Below, one piece after another: positions 50,326-58,184 of a stretch of 64,000 bases of DNA. The translations under genes and the position numbers were made by a program. Source of the stretch: Bifidobacterium breve (GTDB taxonomy: Bacteria > Actinomycetota > Acidimicrobiia > Acidimicrobiales > Acidimicrobilacustridaceae); contig CAMAQM010000003.1 in assembly GCA_945860545.1 (NCBI GenBank), forward strand, positions 1 to 64,000, written 5' to 3'. The stretch's first letter is position 1; the number at the start of each line of letters is the position of its first letter. The notes under the pieces were generated by a model, which saw only the letters and a list, made by a program, of their open reading frames with translations, ran no database searches and was not told the origin of the DNA.

Positions 50326-50568
50326 ATGGGCATGAAGGTCTGGATCGATCAGGATCTGTGCACCGGCGATGGTCTCTGCGAAGAGATCGCCCCCGATGTC
50401 TTCACCCTCCTTGACGACGGGCTCGCCTACGTCAAGGAAGGCGACAAGGTCTTCAGCGATCCGGGCGGCCCCGAGGGTCTCGCCGTCGTCCCCGCCGGTC
50501 AGGAAGAGGGCACCATCGAATCCGCCGAGGAATGCCCCGGCGAGTGCATCTTCATTGAGATTGACTGA
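50326..50568 (+). CDS. ferredoxin with a probable [3Fe-4S] cluster
   Basis: An 80-residue ferredoxin. C12 and C18 bracket D15 in CTGDGLC, the CX2DX2C pattern of [3Fe-4S] ferredoxins of the actinobacterial P450 type, and C70-Pro (CPGEC) supplies the third ligand; C74 is an extra cysteine. APDVFTLLDDGLAYV is the central strand. ATG 50326 has AGGAGAAGG 8 bases upstream, a strong ribosome site. It is divergent from mpa and its 3' end faces the protease gene, 12 bases away. The electron partner is not in the window. Confidence 0.9.
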   Translation: MGMKVWIDQDLCTGDGLCEEIAPDVFTLLDDGLAYVKEGDKVFSDPGGPEGLAVVPAGQEEGTIESAEECPGECIFIEID

Positions 50569-50580
50569 GCCCTCTCGCTT

Positions 50581-51774
50581 CTAGCGAATACACGCACCGG
50601 TGTCGACCGGTCCCGCTTCATTTGCGCGCCCGGCGTCGATGGCGACGCCCACCACCTCCGGCGCAAGGGCGTACGCCACGTCGGAGCGGTCCGAGGCGAT
50701 GGCGAACACCGTGCCGACGACGTCGCCCTCAGGGCTCACGACGGGCGCCCCCGAGTCACCCCTGGCAAGACTGGCGGCAAGTTCGACGACGGTCCGACGG
50801 GGTCCGAGACGCCCGTAGATGTCCCGGCCGGTTGCGGTAAGCGACGACACGGCACGGGCGGGAGCGACCCGCAGCGGACCTCCCCCCGGATGTCCGAACA
50901 CCCCACCCGACGCGCCGTTGCTTGCGGAGCCCTGCGGGAGCACCCCGCCGTCGAGTCCCTCGACCCAGAGCACCGCCACGTCCGCCTCCGGATCGAACAC
51001 CACGACCTCTGCATCCAACAAGGATCCGTCCCGAGACTCCACTTCTACCTGCTGCCCGCCGGCAACGACGTGAGCGTTGGTCACCACCAGACGACCTGCC
51101 GACGAGTCGCTCCGCGCCCCACCCACGTAGCCCGTTCCGCTCTGGCCGGTCGCACACCCCACTGATCGCACCAGCACGACCGATTCGGCCACTCGTGTCG
51201 CAGTGGCGGCGTCAATGCCCGTCTCGGCAGGTGGCGGTCCGAGATCAGGGGTGGGTCCGAGTGCGGCGAACACCTCGGGGAACGGAACGTCGCCGGCAAG
51301 GCTGCGCAGTGCCTGCAAGGTGTCGGGCGGGTCCGGAAGGTGACGGTCCACGAGCTGAAGGACGCCTGACCCCGCCACCTGAGCGGAGACGGTGCCCCCA
51401 ACACGGGACAGCATCGGTACGAGCATCCACAACACGACGACCACTGCGGCGGCAGCGACCAACGCCCCCGCGGTGCGATCGGCTGTGCCGAGCACCCCGT
51501 TGCGCCGCCGAGGACGGATGCGTGCCCCGACCGCCAGTCCGACCGACTGGCCCGCGGCCAGACCGGCGAAGAGCGTGACAGCGACCACACCCATCACCAC
51601 CAGGTCCTCACGGGCTCCGAGGAGTCCCAACACCCACGGCATGACCCGCAGGGCCGCCACCAGTCCGATGGCCATCCCGATCCACGCAGCCAGACGAGCC
51701 ACCATCCCGACGCGGGCGCCGCCCACGGCGGCGAGACCGATGACCGCGACGATCAGAAGGTCAGCGAGATTCAC
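50581..51774 (-). CDS. marP: MarP-like membrane serine protease (CvpA domain plus trypsin-like domain)
   Basis: MarP cleaves RipA in mycobacteria and is needed for acid resistance. Residues 1-150 hold four hydrophobic segments of the CvpA type (LADLLIVAVIGLAAV and following). The chymotrypsin-like domain follows with VVTNAHVVAGG (His), DVAVLWVEG (Asp) and RGDSGAPVVSPEG (Ser). Two cysteines, in GCATGQSG and the final TGACIR, match the disulfide known to switch MarP. GTG 51774 gives a start MNLADLLIV; an ATG at 51795 is also in frame. It overlaps trmI and ends the long minus-strand run. Confidence 0.88.
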   Translation of the reverse strand: MNLADLLIVAVIGLAAVGGARVGMVARLAAWIGMAIGLVAALRVMPWVLGLLGAREDLVVMGVVAVTLFAGLAAGQSVGLAVGARIRPRRRNGVLGTADRTAGALVAAAAVVVVLWMLVPMLSRVGGTVSAQVAGSGVLQLVDRHLPDPPDTLQALRSLAGDVPFPEVFAALGPTPDLGPPPAETGIDAATATRVAESVVLVRSVGCATGQSGTGYVGGARSDSSAGRLVVTNAHVVAGGQQVEVESRDGSLLDAEVVVFDPEADVAVLWVEGLDGGVLPQGSASNGASGGVFGHPGGGPLRVAPARAVSSLTATGRDIYGRLGPRRTVVELAASLARGDSGAPVVSPEGDVVGTVFAIASDRSDVAYALAPEVVGVAIDAGRANEAGPVDTGACIR

Positions 51775-52597
51775 CCGAGCGCCCGCCGTGACCATCGGCC
51801 CGATCGCCCTCGGGGCGGGCGAGGCGGGCCACCGTCAAGAAACCAGTGTGACCCTGCATGCGATGGACGGGGCGCACGGCGGGATCCTCGACGTGCCACG
51901 CACGCTGAATCACCTCCACGGTGTCGATCATGGCGAAGCCGTGCTCCACGAGCGCTGCGTGAACGGTCACCACCTGCACCACCGATGGGGAGTAGCTGAG
52001 GATCAGGCCACCGGGACGCAACGCCTGGGCGGCGTGAGGAACAACCTGCCAGGGTTCGGGCAGGTCCAGCACCACCCGGTCGAGGCCTCGCTCATCGATC
52101 CCCTCATAGGAACTGCGCTCATGGGTCAGATACCGATCGAGGGCGTCGGCGCCGAGGAACCGCTCCACGTTTCGTCGAGCCCGGGCGTGGAAATCGGGGC
52201 GCAGCTCGTAGCCCGTGATGATTGCCCCGGCACGCAGCAACGCCATCGAGAGTGCACCCGACCCCAGGCCGGACTCGAACACACGCGCACCGGCGAAGAT
52301 GTCGGCATGCATCAGGATCGGCCCGAGGTCCTTGGGGTAGATGACCTGTGCGCCGCGCGGCATGGAGAGCACGAAGTCCGCCAACGTCGGACGCCACACC
52401 TCGTAGCGGGCGCCTCGGTTGGACCGGACCACGCCACCTTCGTCCGATCCGATGAGGGCGTTGTGATCCACGATCCCGCTATGGGTGTGGAACTCCCCGT
52501 CGACGACGAGTTCCACGAGGTAGCGACGCCCCCGGCCGTCGACGAACAAGACCTGCTCCCCCGCCACCAGCGGGCGGTAAGGCGTCTCGTCGCCCAT
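51761..52597 (-). CDS. trmI: tRNA (adenine-N1-)-methyltransferase TrmI
   Basis: TrmI methylates A58 of tRNA with S-adenosylmethionine. HTHSGIVDHNALIGSDEGGVV is the N-terminal TrmI domain, GPILMHADIFAGARVFESGLGSGALS has the SAM motif I, and LDLPEPWQVVPHA is the DPPY-like motif IV region. SYSPSVVQVVTVHAAL and LVARL-like strands follow. The 278-residue protein starts at ATG 52597 inside the stop of the upstream small gene (TGATG). TrmI near mpa and the proteasome is a familiar actinobacterial order. Confidence 0.93.
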   Translation of the reverse strand: MGDETPYRPLVAGEQVLFVDGRGRRYLVELVVDGEFHTHSGIVDHNALIGSDEGGVVRSNRGARYEVWRPTLADFVLSMPRGAQVIYPKDLGPILMHADIFAGARVFESGLGSGALSMALLRAGAIITGYELRPDFHARARRNVERFLGADALDRYLTHERSSYEGIDERGLDRVVLDLPEPWQVVPHAAQALRPGGLILSYSPSVVQVVTVHAALVEHGFAMIDTVEVIQRAWHVEDPAVRPVHRMQGHTGFLTVARLARPEGDRADGHGGRSGESR

Positions 52598-52830
52598 CAA
52601 CGCTGCCGACGACGACGACGACGACGACGGGAACCCGACACGCTCTGAGTGGCTGACACCATGAGGGTCTCGCCATCGGGCAGGCCGCCGCGCCACAACA
52701 CCCCGGTGTCGCGTCGCGTGGCGATACGGATGGCTCGGACCCCCCACAACAACGCCCCGAGGACCAGCCACCACGTCGATCCGCCGAGCACGCCGCGATC
52801 GATGGTGGCGCGACGCACCTGTTTGAGCAT
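52597..52830 (-). CDS. small basic membrane protein with Arg-run tail
   Basis: A 77-residue protein (MLKQVRRATIDRGVLGG then TWWLVLGALLWGVRAIRIATRR) with one hydrophobic segment (about 19-35) and a C-terminal tail of about eight consecutive Arg residues encoded by a GAC/CGA repeat. Both ends overlap their neighbours as TGATG, which strongly suggests translational coupling in an operon with trmI. No function is known. Confidence 0.7.
   Translation of the reverse strand: MLKQVRRATIDRGVLGGSTWWLVLGALLWGVRAIRIATRRDTGVLWRGGLPDGETLMVSATQSVSGSRRRRRRRRQR
52608..52629. repeat. GAC trinucleotide run
   Basis: About seven tandem GAC units. On the minus strand they encode the Arg run of the 77-residue protein, just before its stop. 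Length changes here would keep frame but alter the basic tail. Confidence 0.9.
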
Positions 52831-53102
52831 CAGACCCGCCTGATCTCCACAACCGTGGCGCTGCGGGTGCCGCGTCGACGGCCCAACCAGAAGGCGATCG
52901 CCACCACGACCACGACCCCAATGGCGACGGCAGTGACGGCAACCGAGCGCACGTCGTTGCCGATCTCCTCCACATCACCAGCGAGTTCCCGAAACTTCGA
53001 CTCGATGTCATCAGGAGAGATCGCCGACCCGGCAGGAGCGAAGAGGGCCTCGGGACCCTGACCGCCGCGGGCGATCTCCACCTCGTTGTCGCTGGGGCTC
53101 AT
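52830..53102 (-). CDS. small single-pass membrane protein, 90 residues
   Basis: The soluble N-terminus (SPSDNEVEIARGGQGPEALFAP, then ISPDDIESKFRELAGDVEEIGNDV) leads into one hydrophobic helix (VAVTAVAIGVVVVVAIAFWLG) and a short basic tail. It overlaps its neighbours by TGATG on the 3' side and shares bases with the 116-residue gene on the 5' side, so the three small membrane genes form one translational unit. Function unknown. Confidence 0.72.
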   Translation of the reverse strand: MSPSDNEVEIARGGQGPEALFAPAGSAISPDDIESKFRELAGDVEEIGNDVRSVAVTAVAIGVVVVVAIAFWLGRRRGTRSATVVEIRRV

Positions 53103-53449
53103 CGCTCTCCTCGGGAGGACACACCTGCACCAGTGCGGCGCTGGGTACTTCGACTGATGGCGAACAGGGCGAGACCAGTGACCACGACCATGAACAACGC
53201 CACGACCAGATAGGGGAACCACGAGAGGTTGTCGTTGAACACGGTCGTCTCGCTCTGGAGCACCCGAAGGATGGCCAGGCCAGCGAACACCACCGATGCA
53301 GCCACCAGCACCGCTCCGGCGAGACCCCAACCAAGGGACCGTCCGAGGGACCGAAGCGGATCGACCGTCTCCTGCTTGGCGTAGGTGACGAGAAGGTCGC
53401 GCAACTCCCGGAGGGTGTCAGCCGTTCCCTTGGTACCCGCTCTGGCCAC
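53099..53449 (-). CDS. small two-helix membrane protein (phage-holin-like/DUF1469-like fold)
   Basis: A 116-residue protein with a cytoplasmic amphipathic start (TADTLRELRDLLVTYAKQET), two hydrophobic segments (GLAGAVLVAASVVFAGLAIL and FPYLVVALFMVVVTGLALFA) and a basic end. This pattern resembles the actinobacterial phage-holin-superfamily proteins near trmI and proteasome genes. The function is not known. GTG 53449 has AGGAG 5 bases upstream. Its stop overlaps the 90-residue gene. Confidence 0.75.
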   Translation of the reverse strand: MARAGTKGTADTLRELRDLLVTYAKQETVDPLRSLGRSLGWGLAGAVLVAASVVFAGLAILRVLQSETTVFNDNLSWFPYLVVALFMVVVTGLALFAISRSTQRRTGAGVSSRGER

Positions 53450-53534
53450 AATGCTCCTGACCTCGTGTCAGGCCCCGCTGAGGCCTGAGGACGAGCCGAG
53501 CATACCGGGCGGGCACCCCACAGGCTGCCGCGCC

Positions 53535-54155
53535 TCACTCCGGGGGTGGGAACCGTGCAGCGAGGAGTTCGTGTTGCTCGTCGAGCATGTCAGCGAGTCG
53601 GGCCATGCGCTCATCGGGCCCCACACACGCCAGAAGCTGCTGGCGATCCCACTGGCCCAGCGGACTCACCGCAACGAGTTGCTCCGCAGCGGCGACGGGA
53701 TCATCGTCGAAGGTGATGTCTCCCGGATCGTCGGCGAGGCCGCGTGACACGAGCAGGCCCACGAGATCCTCGAAGCGTTTCCGGGCCTCCCCCACCCCAG
53801 CAGCGATCTGGGGCCCAGGCGGGAGATCGGGCCATGGCTCGACACGGGCAAGTGGGTAGGGCGCATCGTCAAGCCATTGGACGACGCGGAGACGCCTGAC
53901 GCCAACAGCGATCACCGCCCAACGCCCGTCGGGCGTCGGGTGGGCCTCGGTAAGGGTCGCCTCGGTTCCGATGTCGCTGCGGGTTTCACCACCACCAACC
54001 TCCGAACCGCGCTCGATGAGCACGACCCCAAAGGGACGGTTCTGCTCGAGACAGTCACCGACGAGTCGCCGGTACCTCGACTCGAACACGTGCAGCGCCA
54101 GGACCTGACGGGGCACCAGAACCGAGCCGAGCGGGAACATTGGCAGCTCGATCAT
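53535..54155 (-). CDS. stand-alone LON substrate-binding domain protein
   Basis: A 206-residue protein made only of the Lon N-terminal domain. IELPMFPLGSVLVPRQVLALHVFESRYRRLVGD is the usual start, split here as residues 2-35, and IGTEATLTEAHPTPDGRWAVIAVGVRRLRV follows as the beta core. The end is helical. There is no ATPase or protease domain. Such proteins are widespread and of unknown role; cereblon-like ligand binding is a guess. ATG 54155 lies 1 base after the dacB stop, so it is co-transcribed with it. Confidence 0.88.
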   Translation of the reverse strand: MIELPMFPLGSVLVPRQVLALHVFESRYRRLVGDCLEQNRPFGVVLIERGSEVGGGETRSDIGTEATLTEAHPTPDGRWAVIAVGVRRLRVVQWLDDAPYPLARVEPWPDLPPGPQIAAGVGEARKRFEDLVGLLVSRGLADDPGDITFDDDPVAAAEQLVAVSPLGQWDRQQLLACVGPDERMARLADMLDEQHELLAARFPPPE

Positions 54156-54156
54156 C

Positions 54157-55560
54157 TCAGGGCACCCTGGAGGGTCCGAGGGCGTCGAGCGGCGGGCGAT
54201 CGGGGAACGCCCGGATGACCCGGACTGCGGCGTCGGGCCACGTCACGCTCAGTGCAGGGTCGTCGCGGGCCCCGTTGGACACCCAGGCGAAGTGGGCGAG
54301 ACGTCCGTCGCCGCCGAGAGCCGCACCAGCGAGTGCCCGCACCGTGTCAAGCGTGCCGGTCTTCGCCCGCACCAGACCGGCGGTCCCCTCTTCGGTGAGG
54401 CGCCCGGCGAGGGTCCCGGACTGTCCGGCCACCGGGAGATTCTCGACGAGGACCGGGTCCGCCGTGACCCGCTCCATGAGTGCAACGAGCAGTGCACACG
54501 TGACCCGGTTTCCGGTGTGCAGACCTGATCCGTCCGCCACGACCACACCAGTGGTGGGGAGACCCCAACGTGCGAGCGTTGCAGCCACCGTGGCCGCTCC
54601 GGTGGCGGTCGAGCCCGCGCCGGACACGCCGAGGCCGATCTCACGGAGCAACTGTTCAGAAGCCCCGTTGTCGCTCCAGCGGAGCACCTCACCGAGAATG
54701 GCGCTGAGCGGAGGCGAGGCGTGGGTGGCGACCGACGACGCTCCCGGTGAAGCGACACCACTGCGCCCCGGCGATCCCACGGTCACGCCCCGCTGGGCGA
54801 GCAGGGTCGTGAAGATCGCTGCGGCCTCCCCCGCAGGGTCCCCGGGCTGCCCCCGCCGACCGCTGCGACCCGGTTCCTCCACCCACCCGTTGAGCCCGCC
54901 ATTCACCCGGAGCGCCCCTAACGAACCCACCGTGTCGCCGACGAGATACGAGGGGTCCCACCCTGCGACGGACCGCGCTGTGTCGTGCCGGGACCCGTCA
55001 CCGACGACTGCGCCGGTCACCTCTCGCAGCCCGGTCGCCGCCACCGAGTCGGCCAATGCTTCAAGCGACGACCTGGTGCGACCCGGGCCCCCCGGCAGGG
55101 ACGCGGCGTACCCGGCGGTGCCGAGAACCGGATCGCCTCCCCCGATGAGATAAAGATCACCCTCGACGCGTCCACCATCTGGCGGCGAGGCGGCGCTGAC
55201 GGTGGTGACGAAGCGATGGTCCGGGCCCCACAGGTCGAGCGCGACTGCTGCGGTGGCGACCTTGAGCGTTGAGGCGGGCACCAGTGGGCGATCCGGGTTG
55301 CGGGCGAAACGCACCCCACTGGGGTCGCTCACGACCAGACACGCCTCAGGAGGGGCCGCTGCCACCGCGGCGTCGAGGCCACCGACGAGACGGTTCACCG
55401 CCACCTGGTCAGCCACGAGCGAGGGGACCCTGCGCACCGACAGGACGGGGGTGGTTGGCGAGGGGGGACTTGGCTGTTGGGCACGCGCCACATCGGCAAC
55501 CAGAGCGGACCCCACGGAGGCCGCGGCGAGCAGCGCCACCACCGCACGGACGGGTCGCAC
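54157..55560 (-). CDS. dacB: D-alanyl-D-alanine carboxypeptidase/endopeptidase (PBP4, DacB)
   Basis: A peptidase S13 enzyme that trims peptidoglycan cross-links outside the membrane. A signal peptide (VRAVVALLAAASVGSALVADVARAQ) opens the 467-residue protein. The catalytic SXXK is PASTLKVATAAVAL, SXN is RWSDNGASEQLL and KTG is RAKTGTLDTVR, all intact. A large insertion between SXXK and SXN is normal in this class. GTG 55560 has GGAG 6 bases upstream. It is preceded by the ACD alpha gene, 31 bases away, and followed by the LON-domain gene. Confidence 0.93.
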   Translation of the reverse strand: MRPVRAVVALLAAASVGSALVADVARAQQPSPPSPTTPVLSVRRVPSLVADQVAVNRLVGGLDAAVAAAPPEACLVVSDPSGVRFARNPDRPLVPASTLKVATAAVALDLWGPDHRFVTTVSAASPPDGGRVEGDLYLIGGGDPVLGTAGYAASLPGGPGRTRSSLEALADSVAATGLREVTGAVVGDGSRHDTARSVAGWDPSYLVGDTVGSLGALRVNGGLNGWVEEPGRSGRRGQPGDPAGEAAAIFTTLLAQRGVTVGSPGRSGVASPGASSVATHASPPLSAILGEVLRWSDNGASEQLLREIGLGVSGAGSTATGAATVAATLARWGLPTTGVVVADGSGLHTGNRVTCALLVALMERVTADPVLVENLPVAGQSGTLAGRLTEEGTAGLVRAKTGTLDTVRALAGAALGGDGRLAHFAWVSNGARDDPALSVTWPDAAVRVIRAFPDRPPLDALGPSRVP

Positions 55561-55591
55561 GATCAGCTCCGGTTCCCGTGGACGGCCATGC

Positions 55592-57052
55592 CTACATCCG
55601 TCGCTGGCGCCACCGGGCATAGGCCCACAGGTGGGCGAGGCTGCGCACGGCCCGCTGGGACGAGGCGAAGCAGTACTGGCCGAACTCTCGAACACCCGCA
55701 ACGGCGGCGTTGTCGGGGTCGGCGACGGCCAACTCGGTGGCGACGAGGAACGGCTTTGCAGTCTCAGACGAGCACCGGGCCGCCGACTCGGCGTAGCGAC
55801 GATCCTGACGGTCGTGGAATGCCACGATGCGTTCGAGGCCCCACTCCGGGTAGAACGGTCCCTGCCGCTCCATCCGACCCTGGTTGGCCTGGATGCCGAC
55901 ACCGAGAACGATCACCCCGTCGATGGCCGGATGTCGTGCGAGCATGTCGAGCACCTCGGGAATGGTGTCCTTGGTCTCGCCACCGGCGAGGTCAATGGGG
56001 TTGTTGCGACTCCACCGGGGAGGCAACAGTTCATCGAGACCTTCACGCAGGTCCCCCGGCAACGAGACGAGCTCGAGTTGGGTCGCAGACAGCGCGTCGG
56101 CGGTCATCACTCCCCACCCGCCGACGGTGGTCATGACCGCCACCTTCGGGCCGGCAGGCAACGGCTGGGTGGCGAAACACGCCGCGGTGTCGAACGCCTC
56201 TTCGATGGTGGCTGCCCGCACGGCACCGGCCTGACGGCACATGCCGTCGAACACCCGATCGTCGGTGGCGAGCGAACCGGTGTGACTCGCCGCAGCCCGA
56301 CTCCCACTGTCGGTCGCTCCCCCTTTGACCAACACCACCGGCATGCGCTCACACGCTGCGCGCAACGCTGTGAAGAACCGCCTCCCGTCCTCGATTCCCT
56401 CCACATAGACGAGACCGACTGAGGTGTGCGGGTCGGTCGCCAGGTACTCGAGCACGTCGGATACCCCCACCGCGGCGGCGTTCCCCACCGAGATGGCCCG
56501 ACTCACCCCGACGCCAGAAGCCACGGCGTAGTTCATGAACGACGACACCAAGTTCCCTGACTGGCTCACGATGCCGATCCGTCCCGCAGGCGGGTACGGG
56601 GCGACGATCTGGGCGCACAGGTTCGCAGGGGTGGAGACCAGTCCCTGTCCGTTCGGCCCGACGACCATGATGCCGAGTTCGTTGGCGGCGGCGACCAGAG
56701 CCGCCTGCGCAGCCCGGCCCTCCTCCCCCGCCTCGCCGTACCCGGCGGAAGCAATGAATGCGGTGGCGACCCCACGGTCGGCGAGTTGCGACAGCACCTC
56801 GAGGTTCGTCGCCGCCGGCGTGCACACGAACGCGAGGTCGACCTCGCCGGCGGGCAGGTCGTCCAAGGAGGTGAGCGTCTGCACTCCGAGCACTTCAGCG
56901 CCGTCGCGGTTCGTTGCGAAGACTCTCCCCTTGTAACCATTGGCAAGAATGTTGTGCAGGGCGACGAACCCGAACTTGCCGGGGTGGGTTGAGGCTCCCA
57001 CCACAACGACACCCTTCGGGTTGAACAGTCGCTCGAAGTGTTCGACAGACAT
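55592..57052 (-). CDS. ADP-forming acyl-CoA synthetase, alpha (CoA-binding) subunit
   Basis: NDP-forming acyl-CoA synthetases convert acyl-CoA plus ADP and phosphate to acid, ATP and CoA. The 486-residue protein starts MSVEHFERLFNPKGVVVVGAS, with a Rossmann CoA-binding domain, IVSQSGNLV and FISVGNAAAVGVSDVLEYLA-type succinyl-CoA-synthetase-like domains, and H257 in AASHTGSLA at the phosphohistidine position. ATG 57052 lies 9 bases after GAGGGG; GTG 57061 overlapping the upstream stop is also possible. The beta subunit is directly upstream. Carboxylic-acid specificity is unknown. Confidence 0.88.
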   Translation of the reverse strand: MSVEHFERLFNPKGVVVVGASTHPGKFGFVALHNILANGYKGRVFATNRDGAEVLGVQTLTSLDDLPAGEVDLAFVCTPAATNLEVLSQLADRGVATAFIASAGYGEAGEEGRAAQAALVAAANELGIMVVGPNGQGLVSTPANLCAQIVAPYPPAGRIGIVSQSGNLVSSFMNYAVASGVGVSRAISVGNAAAVGVSDVLEYLATDPHTSVGLVYVEGIEDGRRFFTALRAACERMPVVLVKGGATDSGSRAAASHTGSLATDDRVFDGMCRQAGAVRAATIEEAFDTAACFATQPLPAGPKVAVMTTVGGWGVMTADALSATQLELVSLPGDLREGLDELLPPRWSRNNPIDLAGGETKDTIPEVLDMLARHPAIDGVIVLGVGIQANQGRMERQGPFYPEWGLERIVAFHDRQDRRYAESAARCSSETAKPFLVATELAVADPDNAAVAGVREFGQYCFASSQRAVRSLAHLWAYARWRQRRM

Positions 57053-57057
57053 CGCCC

Positions 57058-57726
57058 TCACCCCTCGATCTCAACGAGCGCGTCAACGGCCACGGGACGT
57101 CCGTCCACGATGATGAGCGGGTTCAGGTCCACTGACACGACTTCGGGGTGGGTGGCCACGAGTTCCGAAAGGCCAAGCAACACCTCGACCACTGCGGGTC
57201 GGTCAACGGCCGGCTCTCCTCGGAATGGACCCAGCAGCACCTGGTTGGTGAGGTCCTCGAGCATCTCCTCAGCATCGGTGCGGGTGATGGGCAGCAACCG
57301 GAAGGCGACGTCACCGAGCGCTTCGGCGAACACACCGCCGATGCCAACCATCACGGTGGGCCCGAACTGGGGGTCGTGGGTCACCCCGGCGATGAGCTCG
57401 CGTGCCCCATGGACCATGGGGGCGACCAACACCCCGACCTGTCCGTCCTCGGGGCGGGCTGCGTCGAGCAACTCCGTCGCGGCTCGTTGGACCGCAGCCT
57501 CGTCACCAAGTCCGAGACGGACCAGCCCTCGCTCGGTCTTGTGGGCGATGTTGTCGCCGCACAACTTGGCCACGACGGGGAACCCCAACTCGACCGCTGC
57601 GGTCCCCGCAGCCTCCGGGCTGGTGACCACGCGCTCAGCGAGCAGCGGAACCCCACATGGAGCCAAAAGCTCCTTGGACTTCTCCTCAGACAAGGTCCTG
57701 CGTACCGACGAGTTCGAGGTTGCCAC
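57058..57726 (-). CDS. ADP-forming acyl-CoA synthetase, beta (ATP-grasp) subunit
   Basis: A 222-residue ATP-grasp subunit that transfers the phosphate between nucleotide and the phosphohistidine of the alpha subunit. TLSEEKSKELLAPCGVPL opens the domain, FPVVAKLCGDNIAHKTERGLV has the nucleotide-binding Lys and His-Lys, and MVGIGGVFAEALGDVAFRLLPIT and VDLNPLIIVDG are the distal motifs. GTG 57726 lies 7 bases after TAGGGT, which is why the longer TTG start was rejected. The stop overlaps a GTG of the alpha gene. Gene order beta-alpha is the reverse of many archaeal fusions. Confidence 0.88.
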   Translation of the reverse strand: MATSNSSVRRTLSEEKSKELLAPCGVPLLAERVVTSPEAAGTAAVELGFPVVAKLCGDNIAHKTERGLVRLGLGDEAAVQRAATELLDAARPEDGQVGVLVAPMVHGARELIAGVTHDPQFGPTVMVGIGGVFAEALGDVAFRLLPITRTDAEEMLEDLTNQVLLGPFRGEPAVDRPAVVEVLLGLSELVATHPEVVSVDLNPLIIVDGRPVAVDALVEIEG

Positions 57727-57733
57727 ATCGTCA

Positions 57734-57739
57734 ACCCTA
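57734..57739 (-). promoter_or_regulatory. -10 box TAGGGT for the acyl-CoA synthetase operon
   Basis: Minus-strand TAGGGT ends 7 bases before GTG 57726; it may drive the whole run to marP. Confidence 0.55.
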
Positions 57740-57772
57740 GAGCCTCGGTCCAATTCCCGAATCGCGCCCCGG

Positions 57773-57778
57773 TAATGT
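57773..57778 (+). promoter_or_regulatory. -10 box TAATGT for the DUF6941-like gene
   Basis: TAATGT ends 7 bases before ATG 57786. It is 34 bases from the divergent TAGGGT box. Confidence 0.55.
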
Positions 57779-57785
57779 CCCCTCC

Positions 57786-58184
57786 ATGAACATTCTCGCC
57801 GCAGTATTCATCGACGACATCGAAGTCCGTCAGGTTTCGGGCCCGTCCACCCGTCTGGATCTGCGTGGCGTCCAGTTCTCACTCGCTTCCCCCCAGCCCG
57901 TTCCCGTCACCATTGAGCCTCACCTCGTCGTGTTGGTCCACTGCCCCGTGAACCATCCGGGTACGGCTGCTCTCGAGGTGGTGTACGAGCGCAACGGTGA
58001 ACAGGTCGCCCGTAACGTGCAACCACTGCAGGTCGAGCCCGGCCGGTTCAACTACCGACTCGTCCGCGCCGAATTGACCTTCACCGACTACGACACCATT
58101 GAGGCCCAGTGCCGCATCGACCTTGGTCCGGTCACCTCGGTTCCACTGACCCTCCTCCCCCCTGTGAACGACACCGAGGGGTGA
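57786..58184 (+). CDS. small beta-rich protein, DUF6941-like
   Basis: A 132-residue protein. MNILAAVFIDDIEVRQVSG followed by RLDLRGVQFSLASPQPVPV, HLVVLVHCPVNHPGTAALEVVY and FNYRLVRAELTFTDYDTIEAQCRID shows an immunoglobulin-like beta-sandwich, which I associate with the DUF6941 family of actinobacteria. That family assignment is from memory and tentative. The stop overlaps the GTG of the FIST gene. Its role is unknown. Confidence 0.7.
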   Translation: MNILAAVFIDDIEVRQVSGPSTRLDLRGVQFSLASPQPVPVTIEPHLVVLVHCPVNHPGTAALEVVYERNGEQVARNVQPLQVEPGRFNYRLVRAELTFTDYDTIEAQCRIDLGPVTSVPLTLLPPVNDTEG

